Shown here piece after piece: positions 50,767 through 60,554 of a DNA stretch of 64,000 nucleotides (the first letter of the stretch is position 1; every line of letters starts with the position of its first letter). Location of the stretch: the NCBI GenBank assembly GCA_030682475.1, contig JAUXOA010000011.1, positions 33,239-97,238 of the forward strand, read 5' to 3'. The DNA is from Rhodoferax sp. (lineage in GTDB: Bacteria > Pseudomonadota > Gammaproteobacteria > Burkholderiales > Burkholderiaceae_C). The notes beneath the pieces were generated by a model, which ran no database searches, was not told the DNA's origin, and saw only the letters and a program-made list of their open reading frames with translations. Made by a program: the position numbers and the translations under genes.

Positions 50767-52305
50767 TCAACCGGTTGCGCGCAAGGACCGCCGGTACTGC
50801 ATGGCCTCGGCCACGTGCGTCACCTGCGTACTGCGCGCACCCGCCAGATCGGCGATGGTGCGGGCCACTTTCAGCGCCCGGTGCGTGCTGCGGGCCGACC
50901 AGCCCAGGCGCGCGGCGGCGATGTTAAGGAACTTGGCGGCGGCATCGTCCAGCACCACATGCGCATCGATTTCCTGGCCTTGCAGGGCCTGGTTCGCCTT
51001 GCCCTGGCGCTGGATGGCGCGCTCGCGGGCAGCGGTGCAACGCTCGCGAATAGCGGCGGTGGATTCACCCGGGGGCGCTTGCAGTAGATCAGCCGACGGC
51101 ACGGCGGGCACGTCCACATGCAGGTCAATGCGGTCAATCAGCGGGCCGCTCAGTTTGCTCTGGTAGCGCGCGACCTGATCCGGCGTGCAGCGGCAGGCCT
51201 TTTGCGCCGAGCCCAGGTAGCCGCAGGGGCAGGGATTCATGGCGCCGATCAACTGGAAGCGGGCCGGAAACTCAGCTCGCCGTGCGGCGCGCGAAATCGT
51301 GATCGTGCCGGTCTCCAGCGGTTCGCGCAGGGCTTCCAGCGCGGCGCGCGGAAACTCGGGCAATTCATCCAGAAACAGCACGCCATGGTGTGCCAGGGAT
51401 ATTTCTCCCGGTCTGGGGGGTGAGCCGCCGCCCACCAGGGCCACGGCACTGGCCGTATGGTGCGGGCTGCAGGTCGGGCGCTGGGCCCAGCGATCCAGCA
51501 AAAAACGCCCGCCCAGGCTGGCCACGGCGGCACTTTGCAGGGCTTCGATGGTCGTCATGGCGGGCAGCAGGCCGGCAAAGCGCTGCGCCAGCATCGACTT
51601 GCCCGCGCCCGGTGGTCCCATCAGCAACAGGCTGTGACCGCCGGCGGCGGCAATTTCCAGCGCACGTTTGGCACCCAATTGGCCCCTCACGTCGGCCAGG
51701 TCCGGGTACTGGACGGCGTGGGCCTGGGGCATGGCCGTGACCCGCGACCAGCCGGGAGCGGGCTCCGGTGGCGGGGCGTCCGCAAGCTGTGGCAAAAAAT
51801 GCCGCACCACGTCGAGCAAATGCCGGGCGCGATAAACCCGGGCTTCGGGCACCAGAGCCGCTTCTTCTGCGCTGTCAGGGGGCAGTACCAGTTGGGTCAC
51901 GACCCGGCCCGCATGCAGCGCCAAACTCATGGCCAGCGCACCACGCACTGGCCGCAGCTCGCCCGACAGGGACAATTCCCCGGCAAACTCATGGCCGGCC
52001 AGCCTGGCGGCGTCGATCTGCCCGCTGGCGGCCAGAATACCCAAGGCGATCGGCAGGTCAAAGCGTCCGGAGTCCTTGGGCAGGTCGGCTGGGGCCAGGT
52101 TGACGGTAATGCGCTTGTTGTGCGGAAACTCCAGCCCCGAGTTCTGGATCGCCGAACGTACCCGCTCGCGTGCCTCCTTGACCTCGACATCGGCCAAACC
52201 CACCAGCGTGAAGCTGGGCAGGCCGTTGGCCAGATGCACCTCCACCGTGACCGCCGCCGCCTCCAGACCCAGCAGGGCACGGCTTTGCACCAAAGACAGA
52301 CTCAT
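50767..52305 (-). CDS. comM: Mg-chelatase-like AAA+ protein ComM
   Basis: ComM is a hexameric helicase that promotes branch migration during natural transformation. The 512 residues contain the N-terminal ChlI domain (LVGLADVEVKEARERVRSAI), Walker A GPPGAGKS, Walker B FLDELPEF, and the C-terminal Mg_chelatase_C domain with CPCGYLG and a cysteine cluster. ATG 52305 is preferred since MSLSLVQSRALLGL is the standard start. Confidence 0.93.
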   Translation of the reverse strand: MSLSLVQSRALLGLEAAAVTVEVHLANGLPSFTLVGLADVEVKEARERVRSAIQNSGLEFPHNKRITVNLAPADLPKDSGRFDLPIALGILAASGQIDAARLAGHEFAGELSLSGELRPVRGALAMSLALHAGRVVTQLVLPPDSAEEAALVPEARVYRARHLLDVVRHFLPQLADAPPPEPAPGWSRVTAMPQAHAVQYPDLADVRGQLGAKRALEIAAAGGHSLLLMGPPGAGKSMLAQRFAGLLPAMTTIEALQSAAVASLGGRFLLDRWAQRPTCSPHHTASAVALVGGGSPPRPGEISLAHHGVLFLDELPEFPRAALEALREPLETGTITISRAARRAEFPARFQLIGAMNPCPCGYLGSAQKACRCTPDQVARYQSKLSGPLIDRIDLHVDVPAVPSADLLQAPPGESTAAIRERCTAARERAIQRQGKANQALQGQEIDAHVVLDDAAAKFLNIAAARLGWSARSTHRALKVARTIADLAGARSTQVTHVAEAMQYRRSLRATG

Positions 52306-52451
52306 GAAAATTCCTCTCCAAAAGGGTGCGTGAAAAAGCAGCACCAAGCCCGAACGCACCAGCACGGTGCCGACTGTATTTTTATACAGATATCTTAACG
52401 CAAGCCGCTTGAATCGGTGCACAGAGGTGCTGCGGGTCTTGGCGCAGCATC

Positions 52452-52466
52452 TGGCACGGTCCGTGC
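52452..52466 (+). promoter_or_regulatory. Sigma-54 promoter for the porin-glnK-amtB genes
   Basis: TGGCAC-N5-GTGC has the invariant GG and GC with 10 bp between them, 38 bp before the porin start. TGCAC and GGTGC half-sites upstream (about 52418-52432) could bind NtrC. This matches expected nitrogen control of glnK-amtB. Confidence 0.6.
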
Positions 52467-52503
52467 GTGAGGGCTGTATCCCTTAACCTTGTTGGAGTAC
52501 TTT

Positions 52504-53250
52504 ATGAAGCTGAACGCAAAATCCGCACTCATCCTGAGCACACTGCTGGCCAGCACGGCCGCCATGGCGCAAGCCAAAGCGCCTGAGCCTGACTACACGC
52601 TGTCGTACAACGTGGGTGTGACCAGCGATTACCGCTACCGCGGTATTTCCCAATCGCACCTGAAGCCCGCGCTGCAAGGCGGCGCGGATTTCGCGCACAA
52701 GAGCGGCGTCTATCTGGGCGCCTGGGCTTCCACGATCCACTGGATCAGGGATGCGGGTGGCAGCGGCGACGTGGAGCTTGACCTGTACGGTGGCTACAAG
52801 GGTACCGTCGGCGACCTGAGCTATGACGTGGGCCTGCTGAGGTATCAGTACCCCAGCAACAAGTTGGCGGTGAGTGCCAATACCACCGAGTTGTATGGGG
52901 CACTCACGTTCGGGCTGGTGACAGCGAAGTATTCGCACAGCGTCACCAACCTGTTTGGTTTTGCCAACAGCAAAAACAGCAGCTACCTGGAGGCTGCTGC
53001 TTCGTTTGACCTGGGCAACGGTTACAGTGTGACGCCACACATCGGGTACCAAAAGGTTGCTGGTAGCGGCAATGGCGTGTTTTCCTACACCGACTTTTCC
53101 GTGGCGGCGGCCAAGGATTTTGGCAACGGACTGGTCGCAAGCGCCACCGTCGTTGCGACTGACGCGGACAAGGCGCTGTACATCACCCCAGGCGACGCCA
53201 AGTTCACTGGCAAAACCGGCCTGGTGCTGGGTCTGAAATATAACTTCTGA
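52504..53250 (+). CDS. TorF-family putative outer-membrane porin
   Basis: ATG 52504 gives 248 residues: signal peptide ending at AMAQ, then YNVGVTSDYRYRGISQSHLKPA, the TIGR02001 start, and alternating amphipathic beta strands ending in LGLKYNF with the C-terminal phenylalanine typical of barrel proteins. In this family it often precedes glnK-amtB and may help ammonium or urea across the outer membrane (inference). Confidence 0.88.
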   Translation: MKLNAKSALILSTLLASTAAMAQAKAPEPDYTLSYNVGVTSDYRYRGISQSHLKPALQGGADFAHKSGVYLGAWASTIHWIRDAGGSGDVELDLYGGYKGTVGDLSYDVGLLRYQYPSNKLAVSANTTELYGALTFGLVTAKYSHSVTNLFGFANSKNSSYLEAAASFDLGNGYSVTPHIGYQKVAGSGNGVFSYTDFSVAAAKDFGNGLVASATVVATDADKALYITPGDAKFTGKTGLVLGLKYNF

Positions 53251-53264
53251 TCATCACCCCCTAA

Positions 53265-53618
<354 letters not shown>

Positions 53619-53620
53619 GA

Positions 53621-53671
53621 CCTTGCGGGAAAGACCGCAGCTACGCGCAGCGAGCCAGCTCTGTCCCCAAC
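53621..53671. repeat. Dispersed hairpin repeat between glnK and amtB
   Basis: A copy of the element with GCGGGAMAGACCG...GAGC-AGCTCTGTCCCCAAC, starting right after the glnK stop. Its ends (GGGAAAG / CTGTCCC) are partly complementary. Better copies lie at 60430 and 60491. Confidence 0.65.
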
Positions 53672-53694
53672 TGTTAAATTACGAGAACATTGAC

Positions 53695-55248
53695 ATGAAA
53701 AAACTACTTGCCTCCCTCACCCTGGGTTTGAGTCTGCTCATCGGTGGCAGCGCCGCCGCACTGGCACAAGCCCCGGCAGCGGCGCCCGCTGCTGCTGTGG
53801 CCGAAACCAAACCCGCTGACGCAGCGGCTCCTGCAGCGCCAGCCGCACCCGCTGCTGCTGCGACTGCTGCCGCGCTGGCACCTGCTGCCTCCGCAGCAGC
53901 GGCGCCGGCCCCGGTTCCCAACAAAGGCGACACCGCCTGGATGATGATGTCCACCGTATTGGTGATCCTGATGATCGTGCCGGGCCTGGCCCTGTTCTAC
54001 GGGGGTCTGGTTCGCTCCAAAAACATGCTCTCGGTGCTGATGCAGGTGATGGTCACCTTCTCGCTGATCGTGGTGCTGTGGTTTGTTTACGGCTACAGCC
54101 TGGCGTTCACCGAGGGCAATGCCGTTGTCGGCGGCTTTGACCGCCTGTTCATGCGGGGCATCTGGGACAACGCGGCCGGCACCTTTGCCAATGCGGCCAC
54201 CTTCAGCAAAGGTGTCGTGATTCCCGAGATCGTTTTTGCCGCCTTCCAGGCCACCTTTGCCGGCATTACCTGCGCGCTGATCGTCGGCGCTTTTGCCGAG
54301 CGCATGAAGTTCTCCGCTGTGCTGATGTTCATGGCACTGTGGTTCACCTTCAGCTACGCACCGATTGCTCACATGGTGTGGTTCTGGATGGGTCCTGACG
54401 CGTATGGCAGCAAGGAAGTGGTTGACGCCATGAACGCCAAAGCCGGTTTTGTGTGGCAATCGGGCGCGCTTGATTTTGCCGGCGGCACCGTGGTTCACAT
54501 CAACGCCGCTATGGCTGGCCTGATCGGCGCCTACATGGTGGGCAAACGTATTGGCTACGGCAAGGAAGCCATGGCCCCGCACAATCTGACCCTGACCATG
54601 GTCGGCGCTTCGTTGCTGTGGGTCGGCTGGTTCGGCTTCAACGCCGGCTCGGCACTGGAAGCCAACGGCTTTGCCGCACTGGCCTTTGTCAACACCTTAG
54701 GCGCCACGGCGGCTGCGGTGCTGGCCTGGTGTGTGGGTGAGGCGCTGATGCGTGGCAAAGCGTCCATGCTGGGCGCCGCTTCGGGTGCGGTCGCCGGTTT
54801 GGTGGCCATCACGCCCGCCGCCGGTAACGTCGGCATCGGTGGTGCATTGATCATCGGCGCGGTGGGTGGCTTTGCCTGCCTGTGGGGCGTCAACGGCCTG
54901 AAGAAAATGCTGGGTGCAGACGACTCGCTGGATGTCTTTGGCGTGCACGGCATTGGCGGCATCGTCGGTGCCCTGCTGACCGGCGTGTTCAACTCGCCCG
55001 CGCTGGGTGGCCCCGGCTACGTGGCCGACTGGGTCACCGCTACCATGGTGACCAGCGCCGACTACTCTATCGCAGCGCAAGTGTGGATCCAGGCCAAGGC
55101 CGTATTGACCACCATCGTGTGGTCGGGCGTGGTGTCCTTCATTGCCTTCAAGGTGGTTGACCTGACGATCGGCCTGCGCGTGAGCGAAGAAGACGAGCGC
55201 GAAGGGCTGGACATCACCGCGCACGGCGAAACCGCCTACAACCGCTAA
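53695..55248 (+). CDS. amtB: Ammonium transporter
   Basis: AmtB is a trimeric channel for ammonia/ammonium. ATG 53695 gives 517 residues: a signal peptide, an alanine/proline-rich linker (about 25-75) and then 11 membrane spans with DTAWMMMSTVLVILMIVPGL, the phenylalanine gate region, the conserved central-pore histidines (HMVWFWMG, VHGIGGIVG) and AGGTVVHINAAMAGLIGAY. The long linker is common in betaproteobacterial AmtB. Partner of glnK. Confidence 0.95.
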   Translation: MKKLLASLTLGLSLLIGGSAAALAQAPAAAPAAAVAETKPADAAAPAAPAAPAAAATAAALAPAASAAAAPAPVPNKGDTAWMMMSTVLVILMIVPGLALFYGGLVRSKNMLSVLMQVMVTFSLIVVLWFVYGYSLAFTEGNAVVGGFDRLFMRGIWDNAAGTFANAATFSKGVVIPEIVFAAFQATFAGITCALIVGAFAERMKFSAVLMFMALWFTFSYAPIAHMVWFWMGPDAYGSKEVVDAMNAKAGFVWQSGALDFAGGTVVHINAAMAGLIGAYMVGKRIGYGKEAMAPHNLTLTMVGASLLWVGWFGFNAGSALEANGFAALAFVNTLGATAAAVLAWCVGEALMRGKASMLGAASGAVAGLVAITPAAGNVGIGGALIIGAVGGFACLWGVNGLKKMLGADDSLDVFGVHGIGGIVGALLTGVFNSPALGGPGYVADWVTATMVTSADYSIAAQVWIQAKAVLTTIVWSGVVSFIAFKVVDLTIGLRVSEEDEREGLDITAHGETAYNR

Positions 55249-55283
55249 GCGGTCTGTACTCGCCAGCCTTTGGTTGAAAGGCT

Positions 55284-55320
55284 AGCCCACCCGAGCCACT
55301 GGCTCCGGTGGGCTTTTTTT
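55284..55320 (+). terminator. Intrinsic terminator after amtB
   Basis: Arms AGCCCACCCGAGCC (55284-55297) and GGCTCCGGTGGGCT (55301-55314) pair with one mismatch and are followed by a run of T. The following 260 bp to 55579 hold nothing recognisable. Confidence 0.88.
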
Positions 55321-55579
55321 GGTCCGCAGGCGCGCCCGAGTCCCAAGTTACTGTGGGCTAGCGCACAGACTGCGGCAGAAGTCATTTGTACATTGGTGCT
55401 TGGAACCTGTGCGTACAGACGACTGGTTCTCAGCACGCTTGTCGTCGTCAGCCGTGCTGCAACGCAGGCATGTGTGGTGACGGCAAGACTCCCTGGCGCG
55501 ATGCTGCGATGCGAGTTGGCCGGAGCCCCATGTCCTGATTCAATATCCGCCCAGTGCGGGCCAATGTGGGAGCCAGTTT

Positions 55580-55915
55580 ATGGACCTCAATTCCCCGGCC
55601 ATTAAATGGTTGCACGCCCAAACCGGCGGTTTCGCCGCACGCGGTCATGCGTTGCATGGGTGGTGGCAGCACTTGCCGACCGGGACGCGCTCCCCGGTCT
55701 GGCCCAGGATCCTGGCGACGCTCTTAATCCTTGGCCTATTGCTGGCCTTTTACCAAGTGGTGGGCGGGGCTGCGCAACAAGGCGAGTTACGGCGCAAGGC
55801 CACCGCCATGCATGCCCAAGCGATTTGGCGCTGCCACAGCTTGCCAGGAGTCAGCGTGCGCGACAGCTGCTTGCTGCAACTGAATGCTGTAGCCCTCGCC
55901 GATGCGAGGCCATAG
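55580..55915 (+). CDS. Hypothetical single-span membrane protein
   Basis: The 111 residues have a soluble N-terminus rich in H, W and G, one membrane helix (ILATLLILGLLLAFYQVV, about 44-61) and a C-terminal part with two cysteines (WRCHSLPGVSVRDSCLLQLN). A GGGAG ribosome site precedes the ATG. I do not recognise a family. Codon use fits the surroundings, so it is probably real. Confidence 0.5.
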   Translation: MDLNSPAIKWLHAQTGGFAARGHALHGWWQHLPTGTRSPVWPRILATLLILGLLLAFYQVVGGAAQQGELRRKATAMHAQAIWRCHSLPGVSVRDSCLLQLNAVALADARP

Positions 55916-55954
55916 ACCCGGAACATGGCAGCGCTCGCGCCAATCGAAAGAGTG

Positions 55955-56437
55955 CTACAAGCCAGCCCCCAGTTCGGCGGCGCAACAGCTACCCAACTCC
56001 CTTGGTATGCAGCGCTGGTCAGGGCCCACGATGCCCGGCCTCCGCGTTACCGGATGAGACCAAACAAACTGGGGTTTGGCCTGGCGGGGTACGGTTTCGT
56101 AGCGCTGGACGTCTTGGGTAAACGCTTGCTGCTCGCGGCCATCGCGACCAACCCGGGCGCCCACCGCAGCCCCTGCGACGGCACCGCTGATCGTTGCGAG
56201 ATACTTACCGGTTCCGCCGCTCACCTGGTGACCGAGAATGCCACCAATGATGGCGTCGGCAATCGCCCCAGGAGCGGTAGAGCTGCTTCGGTCCTGGACG
56301 ACGTGCCCGCGCTCGACCCAGCATCGCTGCTCGGGTGTGTCGACCACTGCACGCACTGAAGTGACCTGCGCTTCGCAGAGCCGCTCGTTGTTGCGCCGAT
56401 GGTAGTCGGCGGCGGGCGTGGGAGCATTACCGCTCAT
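55955..56437 (-). pseudogene. Decayed glycine-zipper 2TM-domain protein gene
   Basis: The frame has CEAQVTSVRAVVDTPEQRCWVE and GAIADAIIGGILGHQVSGGTGK...AVAGAAVGARVGRDG, the 17-kDa antigen-type glycine zipper of outer-membrane lipoproteins. Where homologues continue with a beta-rich tail after QAKPQFW, this one shifts to unrelated sequence. It also has no signal peptide or lipobox. A frameshifted remnant is the best reading; a shortened gene is possible. Confidence 0.55.
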
Positions 56438-56651
56438 GTCCCGCACCGACGAGGCGCGATCACGCTCGCCGCCGTGACCCGTCACCCTGTGCGGGATGGG
56501 TGCGCCAGCGCACAGACGACGCGCATGACACGGCATAAAGTTGGTATCGGATGTGGCGCAGGCCACGCTCAATCGACTGCCCGGAGGCGGTATGACTGCG
56601 ACTTCAATCCCGCGTCCGCTCCCGGCGCCTATTTTTGTAACGAGGTGTTCC

Positions 56652-57842
56652 ATGAAACTAGTCCGAAATCTGAAACTGGCCCTGGGCGGTATTGCGGTGG
56701 CGGGCCTCGCGGCCTGCGGCGGCGGTGGCGGTGGCGGTGGCGGTGGCGCCGAAACCGGTAGGTTGAACTTGGCCGTGACCGACGCCCCTGCTTGCGGTTA
56801 TGACGCCGTCAACGTAACAATCGAGAAGGTCCGCGTGCACCAGAGCAGCAGTGCCAGCGACACCGAAGGCGGCTGGTCCGAAATCGTGCTGAGCCCGGCC
56901 CTGCGCATCGATTTGCTGAGTCTGCAAAACGGCGCTCTGGCAGAACTCGGTGAGGTCACGCTGCCCACCGGCAGCTACAACCAGATGCGGCTGGTACTGG
57001 CCGACAACAAGGGCGCCAGTCCGCTGGCCAATTCGGTGGTGCTTACCAGTGACAAGTCCGTGATTGCACTCACGACCCCGAGCGGCCAGCAATCCGGCGT
57101 CAAGGCCAAGCAGTTCAACATCGACATCGCCGCCAACCAACTGGCCAAATTCGTGATCGATTTTGACGCCTGCAAATCGATTGTGGCCACTGGCTCCGGG
57201 AAATACAATCTCAAGCCGCAACTGAGCGTGATTCCGCGTTACGTATCCGGTGTCGCCGGCTCCGTGGACCTTGCCTTGGCCAATGGCTTCACCAGCGTGT
57301 CCTTGCAACAAGGTGGGGTCGTGGTCAAAGCCACTACACCCGCCAGCACCGGCAAGTTTCTGCTGCAGCCAGTCGCACCCGGCAGCTACACGCTGGTCAT
57401 GACGGCGCCCGGCCGCAGCACCTCCGTCGTGACCAATGTCGTCGTCGCCACCGAGTTAGTGACCACGATCAACGGCTCCACTACCGCGTTCAATCCTGCT
57501 GCCTCCGCCAGTGCGACCGTGACCGGCACCGCCCCAGCCGATACCCTGGTGCGCGTGCTGCAGCCGCTGACGCCAGCACTGACGGGCGGCACCCCTACCA
57601 CCGTGGAAATCGCGGGCCGCTTCGTCGATGGCATCACGGGCAGCTACAGCTACCCGCTGGTGGTCAACGCCCCGCTGGTAGCGCCTTATGTGGCCTTGCC
57701 GGGCGCATTGGTGTTTACTTCCGACACGGCAGCGGCGGGCAAATACACACTCAGAGCCAGCTTGAACGGGGTTGACAAGACGATGGTGCTCGGTACCTTG
57801 GCATCCGGTGCCACGATCACGACTAACTTCACCTTCCCTTAA
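56652..57842 (+). CDS. DUF4382-domain lipoprotein
   Basis: ATG 56652 (GAGGTG upstream) gives 396 residues: lipoprotein signal with LAAC lipobox at about 20, a run of ten glycines as a tether, then a DUF4382 domain (GRLNLAVTDAPACGYDAVNVTIEKVRVH, LPTGSYNQMRLVL) and a carboxypeptidase-regulatory-like domain (FLLQPVAPGSYTLVMTAPGR). Likely anchored at the outer membrane; function unknown. It starts a run of three envelope genes read in the same direction. Confidence 0.85.
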   Translation: MKLVRNLKLALGGIAVAGLAACGGGGGGGGGGAETGRLNLAVTDAPACGYDAVNVTIEKVRVHQSSSASDTEGGWSEIVLSPALRIDLLSLQNGALAELGEVTLPTGSYNQMRLVLADNKGASPLANSVVLTSDKSVIALTTPSGQQSGVKAKQFNIDIAANQLAKFVIDFDACKSIVATGSGKYNLKPQLSVIPRYVSGVAGSVDLALANGFTSVSLQQGGVVVKATTPASTGKFLLQPVAPGSYTLVMTAPGRSTSVVTNVVVATELVTTINGSTTAFNPAASASATVTGTAPADTLVRVLQPLTPALTGGTPTTVEIAGRFVDGITGSYSYPLVVNAPLVAPYVALPGALVFTSDTAAAGKYTLRASLNGVDKTMVLGTLASGATITTNFTFP

Positions 57843-57860
57843 ACCATCAGGAGGGTAATC

Positions 57861-58358
57861 ATGAAAAACATTGGAATCAAAACCGGCCGGACCCTGGCGC
57901 TTTTGCTCGCGGCGCTGCTGGCCACCGCTGGCGCCATGGCGGAAAAGCCGGACTGGGCGGGCGGTGGCAAAAACGGCAAGCCCAAACAGAATGAAATGCA
58001 GGAGCGCCGCGGCGAGTCATCGCAGGGCAAGCGTGACAGGATGGATCGGCATTTTGGCGATGACCAGCGCACGGTGGTGCGCAACTACTACAGCGAGCAG
58101 TACCGCGTTGGCCGCTGCCCGCCGGGACTGGCCAAGAAAAACAACGGCTGCATGCCGCCCGGGCAAGCGCGCAAGTGGGCCGTCGGCCAGCCGTTGCCGC
58201 GTGATGTTGTTTACTACAACTTGCCATCGTCCATCGTCGTGCAATTGGGCGTGCCGCCGTCCGGCCACCGCTATGTGCGGGTGGCCTCCGACATTCTGCT
58301 GATTGCCATCGGCACCGGCATGGTGATTGACGGGATTGAGAACCTGGGCCGCCGGTAG
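57861..58358 (+). CDS. CigR/RcnB-like periplasmic or membrane protein
   Basis: The 165 residues have a signal peptide ending at AMAE, a charged KPKQNE-to-MDRHFGDDQR middle, CPPGLAKKNNGCMPPGQARK, and a C-terminal hydrophobic segment (ASDILLIAIGTGMVIDGI). The CPPGLAKK...CMPPGQA pattern is typical of the CigR-like subset of RcnB proteins. An AGGAGGG ribosome site sits before the ATG, 18 bp after the DUF4382 gene. Confidence 0.75.
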   Translation: MKNIGIKTGRTLALLLAALLATAGAMAEKPDWAGGGKNGKPKQNEMQERRGESSQGKRDRMDRHFGDDQRTVVRNYYSEQYRVGRCPPGLAKKNNGCMPPGQARKWAVGQPLPRDVVYYNLPSSIVVQLGVPPSGHRYVRVASDILLIAIGTGMVIDGIENLGRR

Positions 58359-58410
58359 AGCGGCCGCTGTTATTTTGACAAAACATATGAACCACTCATC
58401 AGGAACAATC

Positions 58411-59067
58411 ATGAAAACTTTCACATCGCATAGCCGCACCCTGGCTGTCAGCCTGGGCGCGCTCGCCGTGCTGGCCAGCGGCTGTGCCAACATGACGGAG
58501 GCGCAGCGCAGTGCCGCCATTGGTGGCGGCTTGGGCGCCCTGGCCGGTGCCGCCATCGGCGACAGCAAGGGCGCGGCCGCCGTGGGGGCCGGGGTCGGTG
58601 CGCTGGGGGGCTACATCTGGTCGACCCAGATGGCCCAGAAGAAGGCCGCCATGGAGCGCGCCACGGCTGGCACCGGCGTGGCGGTGACGCAGACCGCCGA
58701 CAACCAGCTCAAGCTGAACATTCCGAGCGACATCTCGTTCGACACCGGGCGCGCCAACATCAAGCCCAACCTGCAGCCCATTCTTGACCAGTTTGCGCAA
58801 GGCCTGGCCAACCAGCCCAATACCGAAATCCGCATCATCGGCCACACCGACAGCACCGGCTCCGACAGCATCAACAACCCGCTGTCGATCAGCCGTGCCG
58901 CCAGCGCGCGCGACTACCTGGGGGCGCGCGGCGTCGACGGGCGTCGCATCCAGATCGATGGCCGGGGTTCCTACGAGCCGATTGCGGACAACAACACCGA
59001 CGCCGGACGCGCCAAAAACCGCCGTATCGAGATCTACCTGGCCGAGCGGGCGGTCGCCCAGAGGTAG
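58411..59067 (+). CDS. OmpA-family lipoprotein with glycine zipper
   Basis: The 218 residues have a lipoprotein signal (LASGC lipobox), a glycine-zipper segment (GGGLGALAGAAIGD, later GAGVGALGGYIW) and the OmpA C-terminal peptidoglycan-binding domain with IIGHTDSTGSDSIN, LSISRAASARDYL and NRRIEIYL. It links outer membrane to cell wall. Confidence 0.92.
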   Translation: MKTFTSHSRTLAVSLGALAVLASGCANMTEAQRSAAIGGGLGALAGAAIGDSKGAAAVGAGVGALGGYIWSTQMAQKKAAMERATAGTGVAVTQTADNQLKLNIPSDISFDTGRANIKPNLQPILDQFAQGLANQPNTEIRIIGHTDSTGSDSINNPLSISRAASARDYLGARGVDGRRIQIDGRGSYEPIADNNTDAGRAKNRRIEIYLAERAVAQR

Positions 59068-59243
59068 TGCGGCGCACAGGCCCGCAAGGCGCCCCGCCAT
59101 CGACACTTTTGCAATGCGGGTGGGGTAGGGTTCAGGCACGTCGGCACACCGAATAAATTTTTGCAACCATGGGTTTCAAAAAATTCATCCGGTGAGTGCT
59201 TGCTGGCCTTTACTATTGCGGTTTCCTCTACCGCAGCTACGCC

Positions 59244-60428
59244 ATGGACTCCCCACTTCGCCAGATCACCGACCGGATTCACGCGGCAGTGGCGGACCGC
59301 ACCCCGCTGCGCATTCGGGGCGGCGGCTCCAAAGACTTTTATGGCGAATCGCTGCAAGGCGAGCTGCTGGACGTCACACCATTGCGCGGTATCACCAGCT
59401 ACGAGCCGACTGAATTGGTCGTCACCGTGCGCGCCGGAACCCCGCTGGCCGAGCTGGAAGCCACGTTGGCCGAAAAAGGCCAATGCCTGGCGTTCGAGCC
59501 GCCGCACTTTACGGTCAAAGGGCCAGCTTTACCGGGCCAGCCGCCTCAAGCAGCCAGCGACGCTAGCGTCGGCGGCATGGTCGCAGCAGGCTTGAGTGGT
59601 CCAGCCCGGGCCAGCGCCGGTGCTGTGCGCGACTTCATGCTCGGCGTCACCCTGCTCAATGGCCGCGCCGAGCTGTTGACCTTTGGCGGCCAGGTCATGA
59701 AAAACGTGGCGGGGTACGACGTCTCGCGCCTGATGGTGGGCGCCATGGGAACGCTCGGGCTGCTGACCGAGATTTCGCTCAAAGTACTGCCGGTAGCCTC
59801 GGCCGAGGCCACGCTGGTGTTTGCGCTGGACCAGGCCAGTGCCCTGGCCCAGTTGCACCGCTGGGGTGGGCAGCCGCTGCCCCTGAACGCCAGTTGCTGG
59901 GTGCGTGAGGACAGCGCGGCAGGCAACCCTGAACTGCTGTTTGTGCGGCTGCGCGGTGCCGTGGCAGCAGTCGAATCGGCCTGCCGCAAGATGACCCAGG
60001 ATGTGCCCGGCAGCCGCATGGACAACGCGGTAGCAGCACCTGACTGGCAAGCCTGCCGTGATTTGCGCCTGCCGTTTTTTGCCCCGGTGGATGCGCCTCA
60101 GCCGGATTCAAACACGCTGGCTTTGTGGCGCCTGAGCCTGCCCCAAACCGCCCCCGTGCTGGCCCTGCCCTGGCCGCAACTGGTGGAATGGCATGGCGGC
60201 CAGCGCTGGCTGTGGGCACCTTTGTCGGCGCAAGCGCAACTGCGCCAAGTGGCCGCCGAGGTCGGCGGAACAGCGACACTTTTCATAGCGCCTTGCGAAG
60301 ATAGTACGGGCGCTACAGCCCGTTTTAGTTCATTAAAACCGCCGCTGGACCGGATCCACCGGCGGCTCAAGGCCGAGTTTGATCCGGCCGGCATCTTCAA
60401 CCGCGGCCGACTGTATTCCGAATGGTAG
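59244..60428 (+). CDS. glcE: Glycolate oxidase FAD-binding subunit
   Basis: GlcE is a FAD-binding subunit of glycolate dehydrogenase. The 394 residues have RIRGGGSKDFYG (about 24-35), a PCMH-type FAD domain with DASVGGMVAAGLSGPARAS and VMKNVAGYDVSRLMVGAMGTLGLLTE, and a C-terminal DRIHRRLKAEFDPAGIFNRGR. It is followed by glcF after 126 bp that hold two dispersed hairpins. glcD is not next to it. Confidence 0.92.
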   Translation: MDSPLRQITDRIHAAVADRTPLRIRGGGSKDFYGESLQGELLDVTPLRGITSYEPTELVVTVRAGTPLAELEATLAEKGQCLAFEPPHFTVKGPALPGQPPQAASDASVGGMVAAGLSGPARASAGAVRDFMLGVTLLNGRAELLTFGGQVMKNVAGYDVSRLMVGAMGTLGLLTEISLKVLPVASAEATLVFALDQASALAQLHRWGGQPLPLNASCWVREDSAAGNPELLFVRLRGAVAAVESACRKMTQDVPGSRMDNAVAAPDWQACRDLRLPFFAPVDAPQPDSNTLALWRLSLPQTAPVLALPWPQLVEWHGGQRWLWAPLSAQAQLRQVAAEVGGTATLFIAPCEDSTGATARFSSLKPPLDRIHRRLKAEFDPAGIFNRGRLYSEW

Positions 60429-60429
60429 G

Positions 60430-60542
60430 ACTTGCGGGACAGACCGTAGTTACACGCCGCGAGCAAGCGCTGTCCCCAGCACTCCTGAAACTTTGTGGGA
60501 CAGACCGTAGCTACACACAGTGAGCAAGCTCTGTCCTCAACA
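60430..60542. repeat. Two tandem copies of the GGGACAG hairpin repeat
   Basis: Copy 1 (60430-60480) and copy 2 (60491-60542) share TG(C/T)GGGACAGACCGTAG, TACAC, GAGCAAGC and CTGTCC. GGGACAG and CTGTCC(C) pair as hairpin ends. They fill the gap between glcE and glcF. Confidence 0.8.
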
Positions 60543-60554
60543 CTTTAAGACGCA

